This document shows, in pieces, positions 12,058 to 38,740 of a stretch of 64,000 nt of DNA (its first letter is position 1; each line of letters begins with the position of its first letter). Under the pieces are notes generated by a model that saw only the letters and a list, made by a program, of their open reading frames with translations, searched no databases and was not told the origin of the DNA. A program made the position numbers and the translations under genes. This stretch comes from Hoplostethus atlanticus (taxonomy: Eukaryota > Chordata > Actinopteri > Trachichthyiformes > Trachichthyidae), in contig JAXDDX010000091.1 of assembly GCA_034670405.1 (NCBI GenBank), positions 186,001-250,000 of the forward strand, read 5' to 3'.

Positions 12058-15000
12058 ATGGCTAAGCAAAGCTCAATTTTCAATTTCTTCAGCAAGTCAC
12101 CGCCACCGGTTTCTAAGCCGAAGCCCAGTCATTCTCCTGTCGAGGCAGACGTGCCTTCTTCCGTGCAGAAGTCCAACTCTTCTCCGAAAGAGGAAGCTAA
12201 ACATGCACCGCAAAAACAATCCACCCGCACCCCCACAGTTAAACCAAAAAGTAATTCAAAGTCTGTGAAAGGGGGCTTCAACAAACTCTTTGGCGACAAG
12301 CCGTCAACAACCAAAGAAAGGTAAGGGTGGTAAATATGTTGGGGGAAGTGTAATTGCTGGAGTCATTGCTATTCTTCCCTTTTCCTGCAGGGTCTGCAAT
12401 ACTTAACTGATTATCTAGATTCAATAGTATTAACTATAGCCTTTACGTCTTGAATTTAGTTTTGCATGTGTAATAGGCTAAATGCTGCGGTTTGGCAGGA
12501 CATTTTTTTTCCATTTTCACGTTAAGTTCAGTGGCTAAATTGCTGTTGTATTTACGTCTACCTGTCCCCAAAATGTCTAAAAAAAAGTCTAACATGTAAC
12601 GTGGTAATGCAGTGTATGTGTAGATAGCAGTGTAATGACTGTGCTACTTTGTCATCTTTTTAGTGATGGTTGTGGTATGAGCATGGCAACAAATTTCCAC
12701 TGGCTCCACCCATGACACAAATCTATGTAGTCTGGATCAGTATCCACCAGATGGCATATGCCATGTTATAAACATGAGTAAATCTGGATGCAGCAGGTAC
12801 CTAAAGATCATCATACATTGAGTTAGGGATATTTGATTGACAGTTTTGGTAGCATAATTTAAGCCAGATTATGACATTATCAGACCTATATTTTCTAACA
12901 GTTTGAGTATGACGAGTATGAGGTGCATCATTTCATCATTAACATTGTACACAGAGGCTGATGCCCTTTTGATGATATTTTCACAGGTGGTCTTGTGGTA
13001 TTGAAACAAAAATATTACTCAGCAATTTGTAACATACCAAAGACAGTTGTTCTATTTGGTAATATTTAAGATGCAGCGCTGATCATTCAGTTATATCAGT
13101 CTGAATCAATATATGACGTACAAATGTGTTTTCCTCACCATTCCCCCTAGTCCCCCATGCTCTTTCAGTGGTGGTGCCCTTGTGTGGGCAAAACTGGAGG
13201 GGCACCCTTGGTGGCCCTGCATGGTGGTACCCCAGCCTCTGACTGGGCAGCAGATGAGGGGCCGTGGTCGCAACCAACGCTTGCACGTCCATTTCTTTGA
13301 TGAGCCTCCTACTAGGGGATGGGTCAGCACCAAATATGTTCGCGAGTACAAAGGTGAGCTAGAAGTCGTCACTGCAAAATTAATATTAAATGAATAGTTC
13401 AAAATGAAACTTCAGTCCTCATCTACTCACCCTCTCATTTTATTATTTGTTTCTTCCTCGAGTTATAAAAAGATACAGTGGTTTCAGTAACAGTGGTTTC
13501 GGGTTTCGAGTTTCAACTGACATGATAATGATAGATAATGACTGAATTTTCACTTTGGGGTGAACTATTCCTTTAATAATGTCACAATTTGTAGAGACAA
13601 ATGGGCTACTCGTTATTGATTTGGAATATTATGTGCATTGATCCTCACAAAAGGCTATATAACTCTTGATTATTATATATTGTTAGACTTTAATTGGGCC
13701 TTATGACGTGTCTCATTTGCCCTCTGTTGCAGGCTCTGACAGCACTGACGCTAAAACTGGAGGGGTATTCTTTAGTGGCAAACCTGTAATTCGCCACGCA
13801 ATGGAGCTTGCTGACAGTGTCATGCTTGACAGCCCTGAGAAGAGACTGCAGATGCCTCTCTGCATGGATCCATCGGATGAGGAAGAGGAGGAAGAAATGG
13901 AGGTGATATTCTGATGATATTTAATTATTATGTGGACATTAGAAATGTGCATTTTACCAAAAATTCTGACTGTTGAATAATTTTCAACACTTTTCTTTCG
14001 CTGTCATAGTAATAGAGTTTGTTGGATCTAAACATGTCAGTGATGCAGGTTTTGTATTGTGTTTTTCACGTTTCTATCCTTATTTGTACTCAGCTTGACA
14101 AGTCAACACTGACTGATGAAGATGTCACTGATGAGGAAGAACAGGAAAATGAGGAAAAGAAGTCATCCAAGCCCAGTCGTCGTTCATCCCGTGCTTTGGT
14201 GGAAAAGGGAAATAAGCCCAAGCGGCGTCGCATTGTTGTTGCCTCAGACAGCGATGGATCAGATGAGGAATTTAAACCAGAACGCGCTGCGGCCAGCAGT
14301 GATGATGAAGAGGAAGAAGAGGCGGTGAGCAGTGAAGGAGAGACGGAGGAGGAACAGGAGAGCGAGCAAGAGTCTGAAGCAGTAAGCCCAATCAAGCCTG
14401 TGAAGCGCAAACGTCCTCCAGAGAAGTCTGCTAAACCGAAAGCCAAGACTGCCACTACCCCTGCTGATGCCCCTAAACGCGCTCCGCTCGCCCTTGCAGT
14501 TGACACCAAGTCTCGACTGTCGGCCTTCTCTGCCCCTGACAGCTTTGAGAGCCAGGTGAATGGCTCAGGTGCCAGTGGAGGCACCACAAATTGGGACCAT
14601 GAGAAGCTGGAATGGTTGCAGGATGGCAGGAGGAAAGACAGCCGCAGGCGGCGACAGACAGAGGACGACTATGACCCTACCACCCTCTATGTGCCAGAAG
14701 ACTTTCTAAACAGAACCACTCCTGGTATGCGGCGCTGGTGGCAACTCAAATCTCAGATGTTTGACGCCGTGCTCTTCTATAAAGTGGGCAAGTTCTACGA
14801 GCTCTACCACATGGATGCTGTGATTGGAGTCAATGAGATGGCCCTAACCTTTATGAAGGGGACCTGGGCGCACTCCGGCTTTCCAGAGATTGGGTTTGGA
14901 CGTTTTTCAGATGTGTTGGTCCAGAAAGGCTACAAGGTGGCCCGAGTAGAGCAAACAGAGACTCCAGATATGATGGAGGCACGCTGTAAGACCATGGTGA

Positions 15001-18000
15001 AGCCCACTAAGTTTGACCGCGTGGTGAAGAGAGAGGTGTGCAGGATAATCACACGTGGCACCCAGACCTACAGTGTGCTGGACGGTGCCCCCTCGGAGAG
15101 CAACAGCAAGTATCTGCTGAGTTTAAAGGAAAAGGCTGAGGAGGAGAGCTCAGGTCGTTGTCGTACCTACGGGGTCAGCTTTGTTGATACCTCTGTGGGT
15201 TATTTCCATGTAGGTCAATTCCAAGATGACCGCCACTGCTCCCGTCTGCGCACCCTAGTGGCACGCTTTGTCCCTGCCCAGGTGCTCTTTGAAAAGGGGA
15301 ACCCATCTGTTGAAACACGCAAAATACTGAAGGCTTCTCTGTCCTCCACTATGCAGGAAGGGCTTAATGCAGGCAGTCAGTTTTGGGATGCTCAAAAGAC
15401 CCTCAAAGCCCTTGCAGAAGAAGATTACTTCAAAGAGAGTGTTGGGAAGGATCAGGAGGCAGACAATCTTTTTCCCACTGTCCTGAAAAAGATGACCTCT
15501 GAGAGTGATTCATTGTGCCTTACCCCTAAGGAGGGCTATGAGCTGGCTCTCTCAGCACTGGGTGGATGCATTTTCTACCTGAAGAAGTGTCTAGTGGATC
15601 AGGAACTGCTCTCCATGGCCAACTTTGAAGAGTATGTCCCTGTTGATGTCGAGATGGAGAAAGCAGCTGGCCCCAACAGCTTTTTTGCCCAGACTCGCCA
15701 GCGCATGGTCCTGGATGGAGTGACACTGGCCAACCTAGAAATCATTCAGAATGGGTCAGGAGGAACCGAGGGGACACTGTTAGAGCGTCTGGACACCTGC
15801 TCTACCCCGTTTGGCAAAAGGCTCCTCAAGCAGTGGCTCTGTGCCCCTCTATGTAACCCCACATCAATTGGGGACAGATTAGATGCAGTGGAAGACCTGA
15901 TGGGTGTTCAAGCCCAGGCTACTGAGGTTTCAGAACTGCTGAAGAAGCTCCCAGATCTGGAACGTCTTCTGAGTAAGATCCATAGTATCGGCACTCCCCT
16001 GAAGGGCCAGGACCACCCTGACAGCAGAGCAGTTCTCTATGAGGAGACCACCTACAGCAAGCGCAAAATAGCAGACTTCCTCTCAGCACTGGAGGGCTTC
16101 AAAACTATGCAAGAGATAATTTCTGTCCTTGAGCCAGTCTCAGACGAATTTCGTTCCACGTTGCTCTGCCAGGTGGTGAATCTGAAAACTGATAGTAAGG
16201 ACGGCCTCTTCCCCGACCTGTCTGCTGAACTCAAGCGCTGGGAGACGGCCTTCGACCACCAGAAAGCCCGTACTACTGGTGTCATAACCCCCAAGGCCGG
16301 CTTTGACCCAGAGTTCGACCAGGCTCTGACTGGAATTAAAAACTGTGAAAGAGAGCTGCAGGAGTACCTGGACAAACAGAAGAAGAGAGTGGGCTGCAAG
16401 AACATGGCCTACTGGGGCACTGGGCGAAACCGCTACCAGATGGAGGTGCCCGACAGCATTTCAGAGAGGAATATTCCTGAGGAGTACGAGGTGAAGTCTA
16501 CAAAGAAGGGCTGGAAGCGTTACGTGACCAGGGAGATCGAACGCCTGTTCTCAGAGCTACAAAGCTTTGAGGAGAAGAGAGATGCTGCCCTTAAAGACTG
16601 CATGAGGAGGCTCTTCTACAACTTTGACAAGAACTACAGAGACTGGCAGACTGGTGTGGAGTGCATGGCTGTGCTTGGTAATTGATAGAAATTCATTATG
16701 CTTGTCAGTCAGAATTCATTCATGCTTTTTAACGACCCATTAAAATATCACAGTAGAATACAAAACAATGATATTTATCTGGTACTCAGAACACACCCTC
16801 TTTTGCTCTTACTAAAGGGAAAACCTTAGAGAAAATGTCATGCTTTAAGAATTTGGGTTGCAGGTGTCTGCTGCTCTGAATATATTTCCTGCAGGTGTTA
16901 CTGACATGACTGCTGGTAGATGTCTTGGTATTATTGTTTGAGTAATTGCCGCATAAAACCCTTAGCTGCAGCTGATTAGTTTCAGTGGTTTCACCATTAT
17001 AAAGTGTGGTGTACTGAGGTTTGCTCCTGACAGGGACAGATCATTATGTAGTTAATTACTGAACTCTACCGCAGTAACCTAATGTGGTTGTTTTTTCTAC
17101 CACTGAGCCATTGTTCAGACAGGGGCACTGGAGGGGGAGCAAAATGTGTATTTTCTACATTATAAACTGTCAAAGGATGACATCAAAAGTCTAATAGTTA
17201 CTCCTACACTGTTTAATTATGCTTAATTTTTATGACCAATGCAGTTGTCACTTTGTTTTTAGATGTGCTGCTGAGCCTCTCGTGCTACAGTCAAGGTGGG
17301 GATGGCTCAATGACCAGGCCACAGGTGCTGCTCCCTGAGGGCAACCACGAATCAGCCCCCTTCCTGGACCTCATTGGATCTCGCCACCCATGTGTGACCA
17401 AGACCTTCTTTGGAGATGACTTCATCCCTAATGACATCTCCATCGGCTGCCCCGGTAGCAATGAAGAGGATCAGGGGAAGGGGCATGCCTCCTGTGTCCT
17501 TGTCACAGGGCCCAACATGGGTGGAAAGTCCACCCTCATGAGACAGGTGGGTAATTTATGGATGAATACTAATTGTACACATTTTTTTGTATTGAACATA
17601 AAAGCACAAAACCCATCCACATGGACAATGCAGGTCCATTTCAAGCCTCTCTGCTTCTCCCATGGTGAGATACTGTTGTTTTCTGCTCTCTGTACAGTGC
17701 GGACTAGTGGTCATCCTGGCTCAGCTGGGCTGCTATGTTCCTGCTGAGAGCTTGCGTTTCACGCCAGTGGACAGGGTCTTCACCCGGCTGGGAGCTTCAG
17801 ATCGCATTATGTCTGGTAACATCTCAAATACCTAACACACACTTGGGGAGATGTCTTCAGCATCCGCTTTGTGGGCTGAACTGATATTTCCTCAGCTCAT
17901 CTAATGTGTCTTTTCTAGGGGAGAGTACCTTCTTTGTGGAGCTAAGTGAGACTGCTAGTATCCTGCACCATGGGACCAGACACTCCCTTGTGCTCCTGGA

Positions 18001-19054
18001 TGAACTGGGTAAATCTTTGTTGCAGTGGTAAAGCGATGGGGCTCATTTATAGCTACAATGGACTTCATACGCCAAGTCTGAACACAATACTTCTTGTTGT
18101 GAGATTCACTTATAACCTATTTGTAGGTAGGGGCACAGCCACATATGATGGCACAGCGATTGCCAGCGCCGTGGTGAAGGAACTTGCTGAGAAGATTGGC
18201 TGTCGAACCCTCTTCTCTACACATTACCACTCACTGGTGGAGGACTACGCCAACAACCCTGCTGTGCGGTTGGGCCACATGGTGAGTATGTGCTAATATA
18301 ATGCAGCAACTACTTTTTGTATGTATTAACTATCAAGAAGACTTAAACAAATAACAAAACTATCTTCTGTTATGATTGTATCTTCTCTGTTTTAACTCCA
18401 TAGGGGAGCCAAAGACAGATTTCCATGCGTGCACAATAATTCCTTTATACCCATAATTATTATTCAGTGATAGTCCCAACTTTCTCATTTCACCTGTCAT
18501 AGTTTCTGCTCTTTAGCGGTGTAGGGCAGTAGAGTTTATCCTCAATTCACAAACTTATTTCTGTGGTAAATTCTGCACATTGTAGTATGTGTACTGTCCT
18601 AATAACGTAGTTGCAGAAGTATAAACGTGTCCGTGCTTTGTCTCATTCAGGCATGCATGGTGGAGAACGAATGTGAGGACCCAAGTCAAGAGACCATCAC
18701 CTTCCTCTACAAGTTCATTGCTGGGGCTTGTCCAAAGAGCTACGGCTTCAACGCCGCTCGGCTTGCCAGCCTGCCAGAGGAGGTCATCCAGTCAGGACAC
18801 AGGAAGGCCAGAGAGTTTGAGAAGAGCACCATCAGCCTCAGAGTCTTCAAGTATGTAATAACACCACAGTTAATATCCTTAATTTTTTAAACTTACTCAT
18901 TCAACAAAGCTTGCTGTATTATTGAATTAAGATTTGCTTGCTGATGCAGTTTTTTTTTTCCCCCCCTCACAGGAAACTCTGCCAGTTTGCTGAAGACCCC
19001 ACATTGAGCAACATACACTTTGCTGGTCTAGTTCAGATGATCAATAACCTGTAA
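12058..19054 (+). CDS. msh6: DNA mismatch repair protein MSH6 (10 coding exons, 1382 aa)
   Basis: MSH6 pairs with MSH2 as MutS-alpha, the nuclear ATPase that detects base mismatches and small loops. My exons: 12058-12320, 13151-13353, 13733-13902, 14094-16677, 17263-17546, 17698-17815, 17919-18008, 18127-18281, 18651-18850, 18973-19054. All are GT-AG and the phases agree, giving 4149 nt with stop. The N-terminus has a PCNA-binding PIP box, QSSIFNFF (residues 4-11). A PWWP domain (about 95-155, HPWWPC) follows, then a long acidic, basic and Ser-rich linker. The mismatch-reading Phe-X-Glu is F446-Y-E448 in [13 protein letters not shown]. The C-terminal ABC ATPase has Walker [10 protein letters not shown] (1156-1164) and a Walker B/signature region with DELGRGT (1235-1241). 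Length is close to human MSH6 (1360 aa). Exon 4 encodes most of the protein, as in other vertebrates. No defect is seen. I chose the first ATG in the exon, which matches the family start directly before the PIP box. Confidence 0.98.
13386..13576. mobile_element. MITE-like element in msh6 intron 2
   Basis: The left end reads TTAAATGAATAGTTCA and the right end, on the opposite strand, TTAAAGGAATAGTTCACC, so the ends are inverted repeats about 190 bases apart. Inside is the familiar fish phrase 'cctcatctactcaccctctcat'. Both ends begin at TTAA, which could be the target duplication of a piggyBac-like element. It resembles the abundant fish repeat containing GGTGAACTATTCCTTTAA. There is no coding capacity. 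The superfamily is uncertain. Confidence 0.7.
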
Positions 19055-19127
19055 TCACATTTTGTTCTTGCTTGCTTGTAGTAGATTGTTCTCAGCACTA
19101 AAAAAAAAAACACTACTGTAATGATCT

Positions 19128-19141
19128 AATAAAGTTTATTT
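19128..19141. terminator. Poly(A) signal for msh6, near-palindromic and readable on both strands
   Basis: AATAAA at 19128-19133 lies 74 bases after the msh6 stop. The next bases, GTTTATT, place an AATAAA on the minus strand at 19135-19140. The plus-strand signal very probably ends msh6 mRNA. Whether fbxo11, arriving from the other side, uses the minus-strand signal is inference. Confidence 0.7.
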
Positions 19142-20736
19142 TTAAAAAATGGACAGTTTCTCATCTAGGAAATTAAACCCTTTTAATTCACACTAGCGCC
19201 TACATAATGGTTATTGAATACTTCACAATATATTAAGTCTAGATGTTATGATACATGCATACATTTCAGTCTGTATGAGAACCCACAATCACCAGTACAC
19301 ATGAATGGGGGGGGGGGGAGGGGGGCAATGAAACCATATAGCGCTGTATAGATACTTGTCTCAGCTTCAGTAGAGTAAAAGCCATTGAATTTCTCCAGCA
19401 ACATCAGGGAAACAAAGTTTCACATGAAAATTATGGGCAACTTAGCCAGTGATGCTTTCATAAGACCTGTTGCTTTTGGAAAGTTTTCAAAAATGATTTC
19501 AACCGTCAGTAATTATGTACTAGTAAGTCCTGCCATTGAGTTTGAGAAACCATGGGGGAAAACATTAATTTCTTATGCCAAATATATGGTTTCTATAATT
19601 CGCTTTGTTTAAATTGATTAGGCACAAAATGTACCACAGAGCCCCGTCTCTTATCGACGTGGAGTCATTACAGTTCCCTAAAGGGACGCAGTATTTGATG
19701 TGACGAGTCAGTGATGAGGCTGTGTGCCCTCTGAGTCGAGCAATCATGGGTCATTTTGAGATGATATTCAATACAATCAGAAAATGTACACAGTATGCAA
19801 AAACGGAACTGTATTGAGTGAAAAGTTCATTTTCAGTTGACTTGCAGAGAAACTCCAAACAGATTCGGCTGTAACAAGTCTTGTGAAAGCACATTTACAT
19901 ACTCATTTTTTCAGTATTACAAATGTAAATGAGTCAACATTGCTGGAGAAAATGTTTAGTGTTTCCTCTCTTTTCTCTGTTCTCTTTCACAGAAAGAAGT
20001 TAGATACTGTGACATGAGTACAATTACAGCAAGTCTAGGGTGTAATAACCAAAAAAATAACACATTTAATAAAATAAAAACACATTCAAGTACAGTAAGA
20101 TTTTTGCATGAAAATACAAAACTACACAAAAAGCATTAAAATCAAATCTCAACAGTTGTCTTGAGAAGAAAAAAAAAAAAAAGCTGAAGTGCTAGGTCAT
20201 TTTTCCCGTATGTATTATACGAGCGCATCTGTTGCCCAGTGATGGAAGCATTGTTGTATCGGGGCCTTTGCCTCCACATGAAGAAGTCACGCCTCTCCAA
20301 GCATCTGTCCACAACGGGTCCGTACATGACTGCAGTATTCCATTCACCCACTTCTCAAAAGGTAGATGAGCCCGGTGGCTCTTGTCCATCTCTCCACAGC
20401 TTCACTTACCTGACGAACCAAACATGCCCCCAAACCCTGAGTCAACTGCTTTTCTGCTCTCCGTCCCATTGACGAGTCATCTTTTTTGTCATTAAATTGC
20501 AGGAAAAGAAAAAAGCGAGGCATCCATAGCATTTTCTTCTTTTTTTTTGTTTTTTTAAATATGTCTCCTTACAGCATATTCATGTCCAAGTCTTTTTTTT
20601 TTCTTCCCAAAAAGTCACTTTATATGCTCTTTCAAAGTGAATCTGTAATTTAACATTTGGATTTTTTTCCTCCAATGCAGAACTTAATAAAGAAAGTTTC
20701 TGTGTCCATCACTGCTGAAGTGCACAAGGACCAAGC
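19142..20736 (-). other. fbxo11: Interval between convergent msh6 and fbxo11, probably fbxo11 3' UTR
   Basis: These 1.6 kb hold no coding exon. They contain a poly-G run (19306-19326), T-rich stretches on the plus strand near 20,540-20,610, and A-rich segments at 20,050-20,180. Fish and mammalian FBXO11 transcripts have long 3' UTRs, so most of this is likely fbxo11 3' UTR. Other minus-strand signal candidates are ATTAAA near 20066 and near 19182. Confidence 0.55.
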
Positions 20737-34117
<13,381 letters not shown>

Positions 34118-34450
34118 TTGGGGTGTTGTTAATCTTGAAGAAATGTCGAACCCTTCACAGCAGTAGAGGCGACGTAAAGCACATCATCTAGTATGTCTTC
34201 TTCTTCAACATTGCGCAATCTGCCATCTTTCCCTGTGACTCCAGAAGGAAAAAAAGCAACAATATGCTTTTCTTTCCCTGCGCTTCCTTTTCGTCTAGCC
34301 CCGTTCTGCTGTAGCAGGAGGAGCCATATCAGACAAGCAAAATCCGTCGGGCCTCAAACACATCATATGGGAGGACCTTCCGCCGTCACGTCGCAGTCCC
34401 CAATAAGTGAGCCGTTTACGGCTGTTTGCACTGATCGCCAGTGATTGCTC
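34118..34450 (-). promoter_or_regulatory. fbxo11: fbxo11 5' UTR and promoter
   Basis: This stretch immediately upstream of the fbxo11 ATG on the minus strand is CpG-rich. It contains GACGTGACGG (minus strand, about 34382-34392), a CRE-like half site, and a CCAAT box at 34400-34404 on the plus strand. There is no TATA box. The transcription start is probably between 34,150 and 34,350. Confidence 0.55.
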
Positions 34451-34554
34451 CACTTACTTTTAAAACCCTTTTATTTATCCAGAGGAAGTCGACTGAGCGC
34501 GAATGCTGTTTCCCAGCAACGCAGTGCCTCACATTCACACCTTGAAGCTGTTCA

Positions 34555-34765
34555 GTACAGTAGAGTCCTCCTCTGGTGGTCACTGAGAAGATCAACCTGA
34601 GCAGTGGGGTTAGGTGCCTGGTGCCTTGCTCAAAGGCACATAGGCAGCACTAGTTGAGGGATGGGACAACATTACATATTCACTTCCTCCACCTACATCC
34701 TCACAGCCAGGGGTTTTAACCAGCAACCTTCCAGCCACAAGACTAGCACCTTTAGGCTACCACCA
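34555..34765. repeat. Teleost dispersed repeat
   Basis: The phrase 'agcagtggggttaggtgcc...ccttgctcaaaggcacataggcagc' followed by 'ccaggggttttaaccagcaaccttccagccacaag' is a familiar fish repeat. It includes a tRNA B-box-like 'ttttaacc'. Recognition is from memory and the boundaries are approximate. Confidence 0.6.
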
Positions 34766-35094
34766 AAATATATCTGAGCATTATTTATGTCTACTCTTTG
34801 GTACCAAATACACAAAGAACAAACCACAGTTCATGCAATCTTCATTTACAGGCCTAAACCAGAGCATTTGTAGTATTCAGCTTCTGCCATGTTATCAATG
34901 ATAGATAGAGCTAGATTACCTGTAGTCCAAGGATGTATAACTTTGAACAGAATGATCAGATCTTAATTTCAATAGCTTGAATTGACCTCTAACTTTGTCT
35001 GACAACAACATAGACCATGAGTGTGTGATGAGAAGCTACAAGGGACTTCAGAGTTAAAGTTATATGTCTTCTGGGTGACCCAAGTTATTCATGG

Positions 35095-35365
35095 TCATGG
35101 GGGGCTGGAGGCTATGCCAGCATGCAAGGCAAGACAACATCCTGGACAGGTCACAAGTCCATCCTGGACCGGTCACTAGTCTATGGGATGGATAGACAGA
35201 CAAACACACACTCTCAAACACTCATTTACACCTTTGGGCAATTCATTCTCCAATCCACCTGACTTACATGCCTTTAGACTGCAGGAGGAAACACACATGA
35301 ACATGCAAACTTTACACAGAAGACTCAAACCCAGGACCTTCTTCTGAGCCACCATGCCACCTGAA
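35095..35365. repeat. Longer copy of the teleost dispersed repeat seen at 11.15 kb
   Basis: It starts 'ggggctggaggctatgcc' and continues 'cctggacaggtcacaagtcc', 'ctcatttacacctttgggcaattc', 'ctttagactgcaggaggaaac', 'catgcaaactttacacag' and 'ctcaaacccaggacc'. A short internal duplication is visible (CATCCTGGACAGGTCAC and CATCCTGGACCGGTCAC). The end sequences match the short copy at 11,145-11,262. Confidence 0.7.
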
Positions 35366-35457
35366 ATAAACTTAAATTAATTTATTTTGCATTGTCTGCT
35401 GAGAAGAACAATGTGATTGACTTCTTCTGTGAGGACAGAGATATATTCCGTTTTGGG

Positions 35458-35680
35458 TGCAGCAAGGTGCAATAGAGACCGTCCTTCAACTGAAGGACCT
35501 GGTCTCAAGCCCCTGCATCCATGCTGTTGCAAGTGTCCTTGAGACAGGCACTGAATCCTTGCCAGCTCTAGGGGTGCTGTTCTGTAGTCGACCCTGTGCT
35601 CTAGCCTCCTTGTGGAGAGGGGCAAGTGAGAAGAGCATCTCCGTAGGGGGTCAATACCGTGTCACATTATTACATCCAAG
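35458..35680 (+). repeat. SINE-like repeat relic
   Basis: The order 'gcagcaaggtgcaatag', 'ctggtctcaagcccctgc', 'gtccttgagacaggcactgaatcc', 'ctgtagtcgaccctgtgctct' and 'gcatctccgtagggggtcaatac' follows a common fish SINE with a tRNA-like head. Several substitutions separate it from the remembered form. No target duplication was identified. Confidence 0.55.
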
Positions 35681-38488
35681 AGTTCTCCTAAATATACTAC
35701 TAAGTCTACTAAGTCCTCTCAGATTCTGATCAAGGCCCCGTAAAGTCCTGTATATTTATAGTACTTGGCATATAAAAAGATTTGGATTCACTGGGAAATA
35801 CAATGATAATAAAATAAAAGACAAATAATATAACAGACCTGACTGTGAAAATGTGCTTTAAGAGGTGCTTTTAAAATAACACAGTCTAAGTTGCTCAAAC
35901 AGGCCATTCCAAAGACAAAGGGCCACTTTGGTCTTTAGCCTAGACTTTGCAATGGCAAAGAGGGTCCTGCCAGTGGAGCCATTATTGGAGGTGCTGCACA
36001 AACAACCTGAACCAGAGTCTCAGCATTCTACATAAAATGAAAGAGTGCTCTATTAATTGTGTCTGCCTACCTGTCAGTCTCGATAACCACAAGTGTGTCC
36101 CCACTGGGGGCCTCCTCCAACAGGCATTTCTACATCCAAGAGTGTGAATATCTCACTTATCATATATCATTGGCAAGAGTGGCAGTATATGTGTTTGTCT
36201 GCCAGTTGAGGCAACTTACCAGTTGACGTAGGAGGGTGATCTAAGCCAAGAGGGAAGTTAGTGACTAGGCTGCATTGCCACTCCTCTGGCGGGGAGAAAA
36301 CACTGGTCATCATCACTTCTCATTGAGTTCATACGAAAAGTTAAAATACAACTTTTGATTTGGCTGAGGTGATTGTCTGTTTTGCTGGTAGGCACAGGAT
36401 TCATGGTTTCAAGGCTGGGAAGAGGTTCACCCCAAAGGAAGCTAAAGGTCTGCTAGCATTATGAGACCTGTAACAGACTACTGCAAGAATACCATTTGAG
36501 TTAGGCTGTAAAAGTAAAATATTAAACTCTATAATGTTTATTTGTTAGAGGTTTAGTTTATTACTCATAGGGAAACCAAAATACCAAAATAAATAAAATG
36601 TACACAGTATCTCATATTGCTAATAATATGATATGTGATTAGTGTGGGTGGAATTTTTAGTTGAGAGGTGAATCAACCTCACCACATGAAATTGTGTCTG
36701 TTCTGGGGAGGAACAATAATGGAGTATGTTCTGGTTGTCACAGGAAACACAGAGGGAGACAGAAGACCCAACTCAATCTATGTATTTTAAAATGTGTTTG
36801 ATCATTTTGAATCTTCTTGTTCATAAGTTTAGCTTGCATATAGCAGTCTTTTGGGTATTTTGGAAATTCTCTAGTAGCCCAGATGTCCACTAGGTGTCTC
36901 CTATCTATCTCTGAGAATTAACCACATGCTGTGAGTAAGATGAACATTACATGACGCTTTATCTCCATTGTCTAAATGATGCTCCATCTCTCTATTTGCC
37001 GGCCATTTGTTCTCACTGATATTTTAATTGCCATTCTTGTTTGCCAATATATCCTGAGCTGTCACTCCTGGCAGCCGCAGAACCGAAGGAAACTCTTGTT
37101 TCCTTTCCAGACCCATAGCCCCAGGCTGCTGCCATGACAACAACATTGTGTGTCATACTGATAATGTCAAACCGCCAAATGCTGTGAAGAATGATCCCTT
37201 CTTCATAAGCCTATAGTGAAAACAACCGTGTTACTTGTACTTTACATGGAACTAAAAAGTTAGGTCTTTTAACACTGCTCAACATTGTGATTCTGTTTGT
37301 TTGCCGGATATCAATATGTGCCTGTGATGACAACATGATAATTTATGAGCATTTTTGGATGGTCTAAAGGAATGTTATTCACTGACTAATTAACTACCTA
37401 AATGAGTCATAATATTGAGCTGCATTAATACCCTCCAAATGCCTTTAGGTGGCAGCCTCATCACAGCTGATCCAATGGGTCCAGCTGGACTAGTATCCCT
37501 GGCCTTGTTACGTGTCACCAGTATTTATATTTTCTGCATATGCATCTGTTTGCCATCATAATGTATTGTTTCATGCATTGGTGCCTGCCATCAATTCAAG
37601 GCCCATCTGTGCTCTGTGGCTCTCTGGTCATTAACCCATCTGTGGGTTTATCTGTCTGCCTGCTGAGGTTAGTGGTTATTGACCCTGCAAAGGGAGGATC
37701 AAAAGTCATTTATTGAGAGCATTATGTCGGACACTGTATGGCACAAAACCCATTGCCCATCATGGCTGGTGTTCTGCGATGGAGTCATGGAAGTGTCACT
37801 GTAGTTGTTGTCATGTATTGCTTGATCTATCGTTATGTTGTTTGCTATCAAATATCCTCAACTTGTTTTGTATAATTCATCTGATTTTGTCATTTGCTCT
37901 CTTGTAACTGAACAAACCAACTTTTATTTTACTGTGGTTTACTATTCCCATGTAGCCTACAAGTCAGCAGCCAAATTCTTCAGTCAACATTGACACAGTT
38001 CACATTGAATAAAGATGCACCGACTCCCCTCTAGAGCATTCCCCATCATCTGTCTTCTGATGATATAATAGCTGGGTGTAATGATGCCATGTCCGGGAGG
38101 AACACTTTTTCACATCATCTTACATAATCTCTATTTAAGTGCATCTTACCACCTCCATGTTTTATGTTGAATCACCAGACCACTTACAAAAATATATCGA
38201 AATATATCGAATATACTTCACTTCACCTGAGACTGAAACACAAAGATCTTAACTGTCAAGATCTCTGTTTTAAAGACTAGGCTGTAGGTGACATGATAGT
38301 GAGTTACATATGTTGGCTTGGTAACCAATCTAGTATCCAGTGGCAACAGAGGTCTACTGAGTACCGAATGGCTCTGGACTGGCTGGTGTGCCCACCACTC
38401 TCCCATGTCACCAAGTCACAGAGGCACATCCGTATAGCAGCACTGACTGTCGGTAGGGCCTTATATTATTTTGTTCAGCAGTCAATAT

Positions 38489-38490
38489 TG

Positions 38491-38555
<65 letters not shown>

Positions 38556-38630
38556 GGATTGGGTCATCCTAGCCAGTGATTTTACTCTTTATGTTGAACA
38601 ACTTACTGTACTGACCTGCAGGTGGTAGCA

Positions 38631-38714
<84 letters not shown>

Positions 38715-38740
38715 TACACACACACATCACACACACACAA
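38489..38740. repeat. Compound microsatellite: (GT)n, then (CT)n, then (CA)n
   Basis: (GT)n runs 38489-38554 with one GG interruption. After 76 unique bases comes (CT)n, 38631-38704, with minor interruptions, passing directly into CA-rich sequence to about 38740. Confidence 0.95.

Noticed and set aside
14090..14587. 165-codon open frame antisense to msh6 exon 4
   Set aside because: It mirrors the acidic, Ser- and Lys-rich coding sequence on the plus strand, whose codon bias removes stops on the other strand. No independent homology or splice signals.
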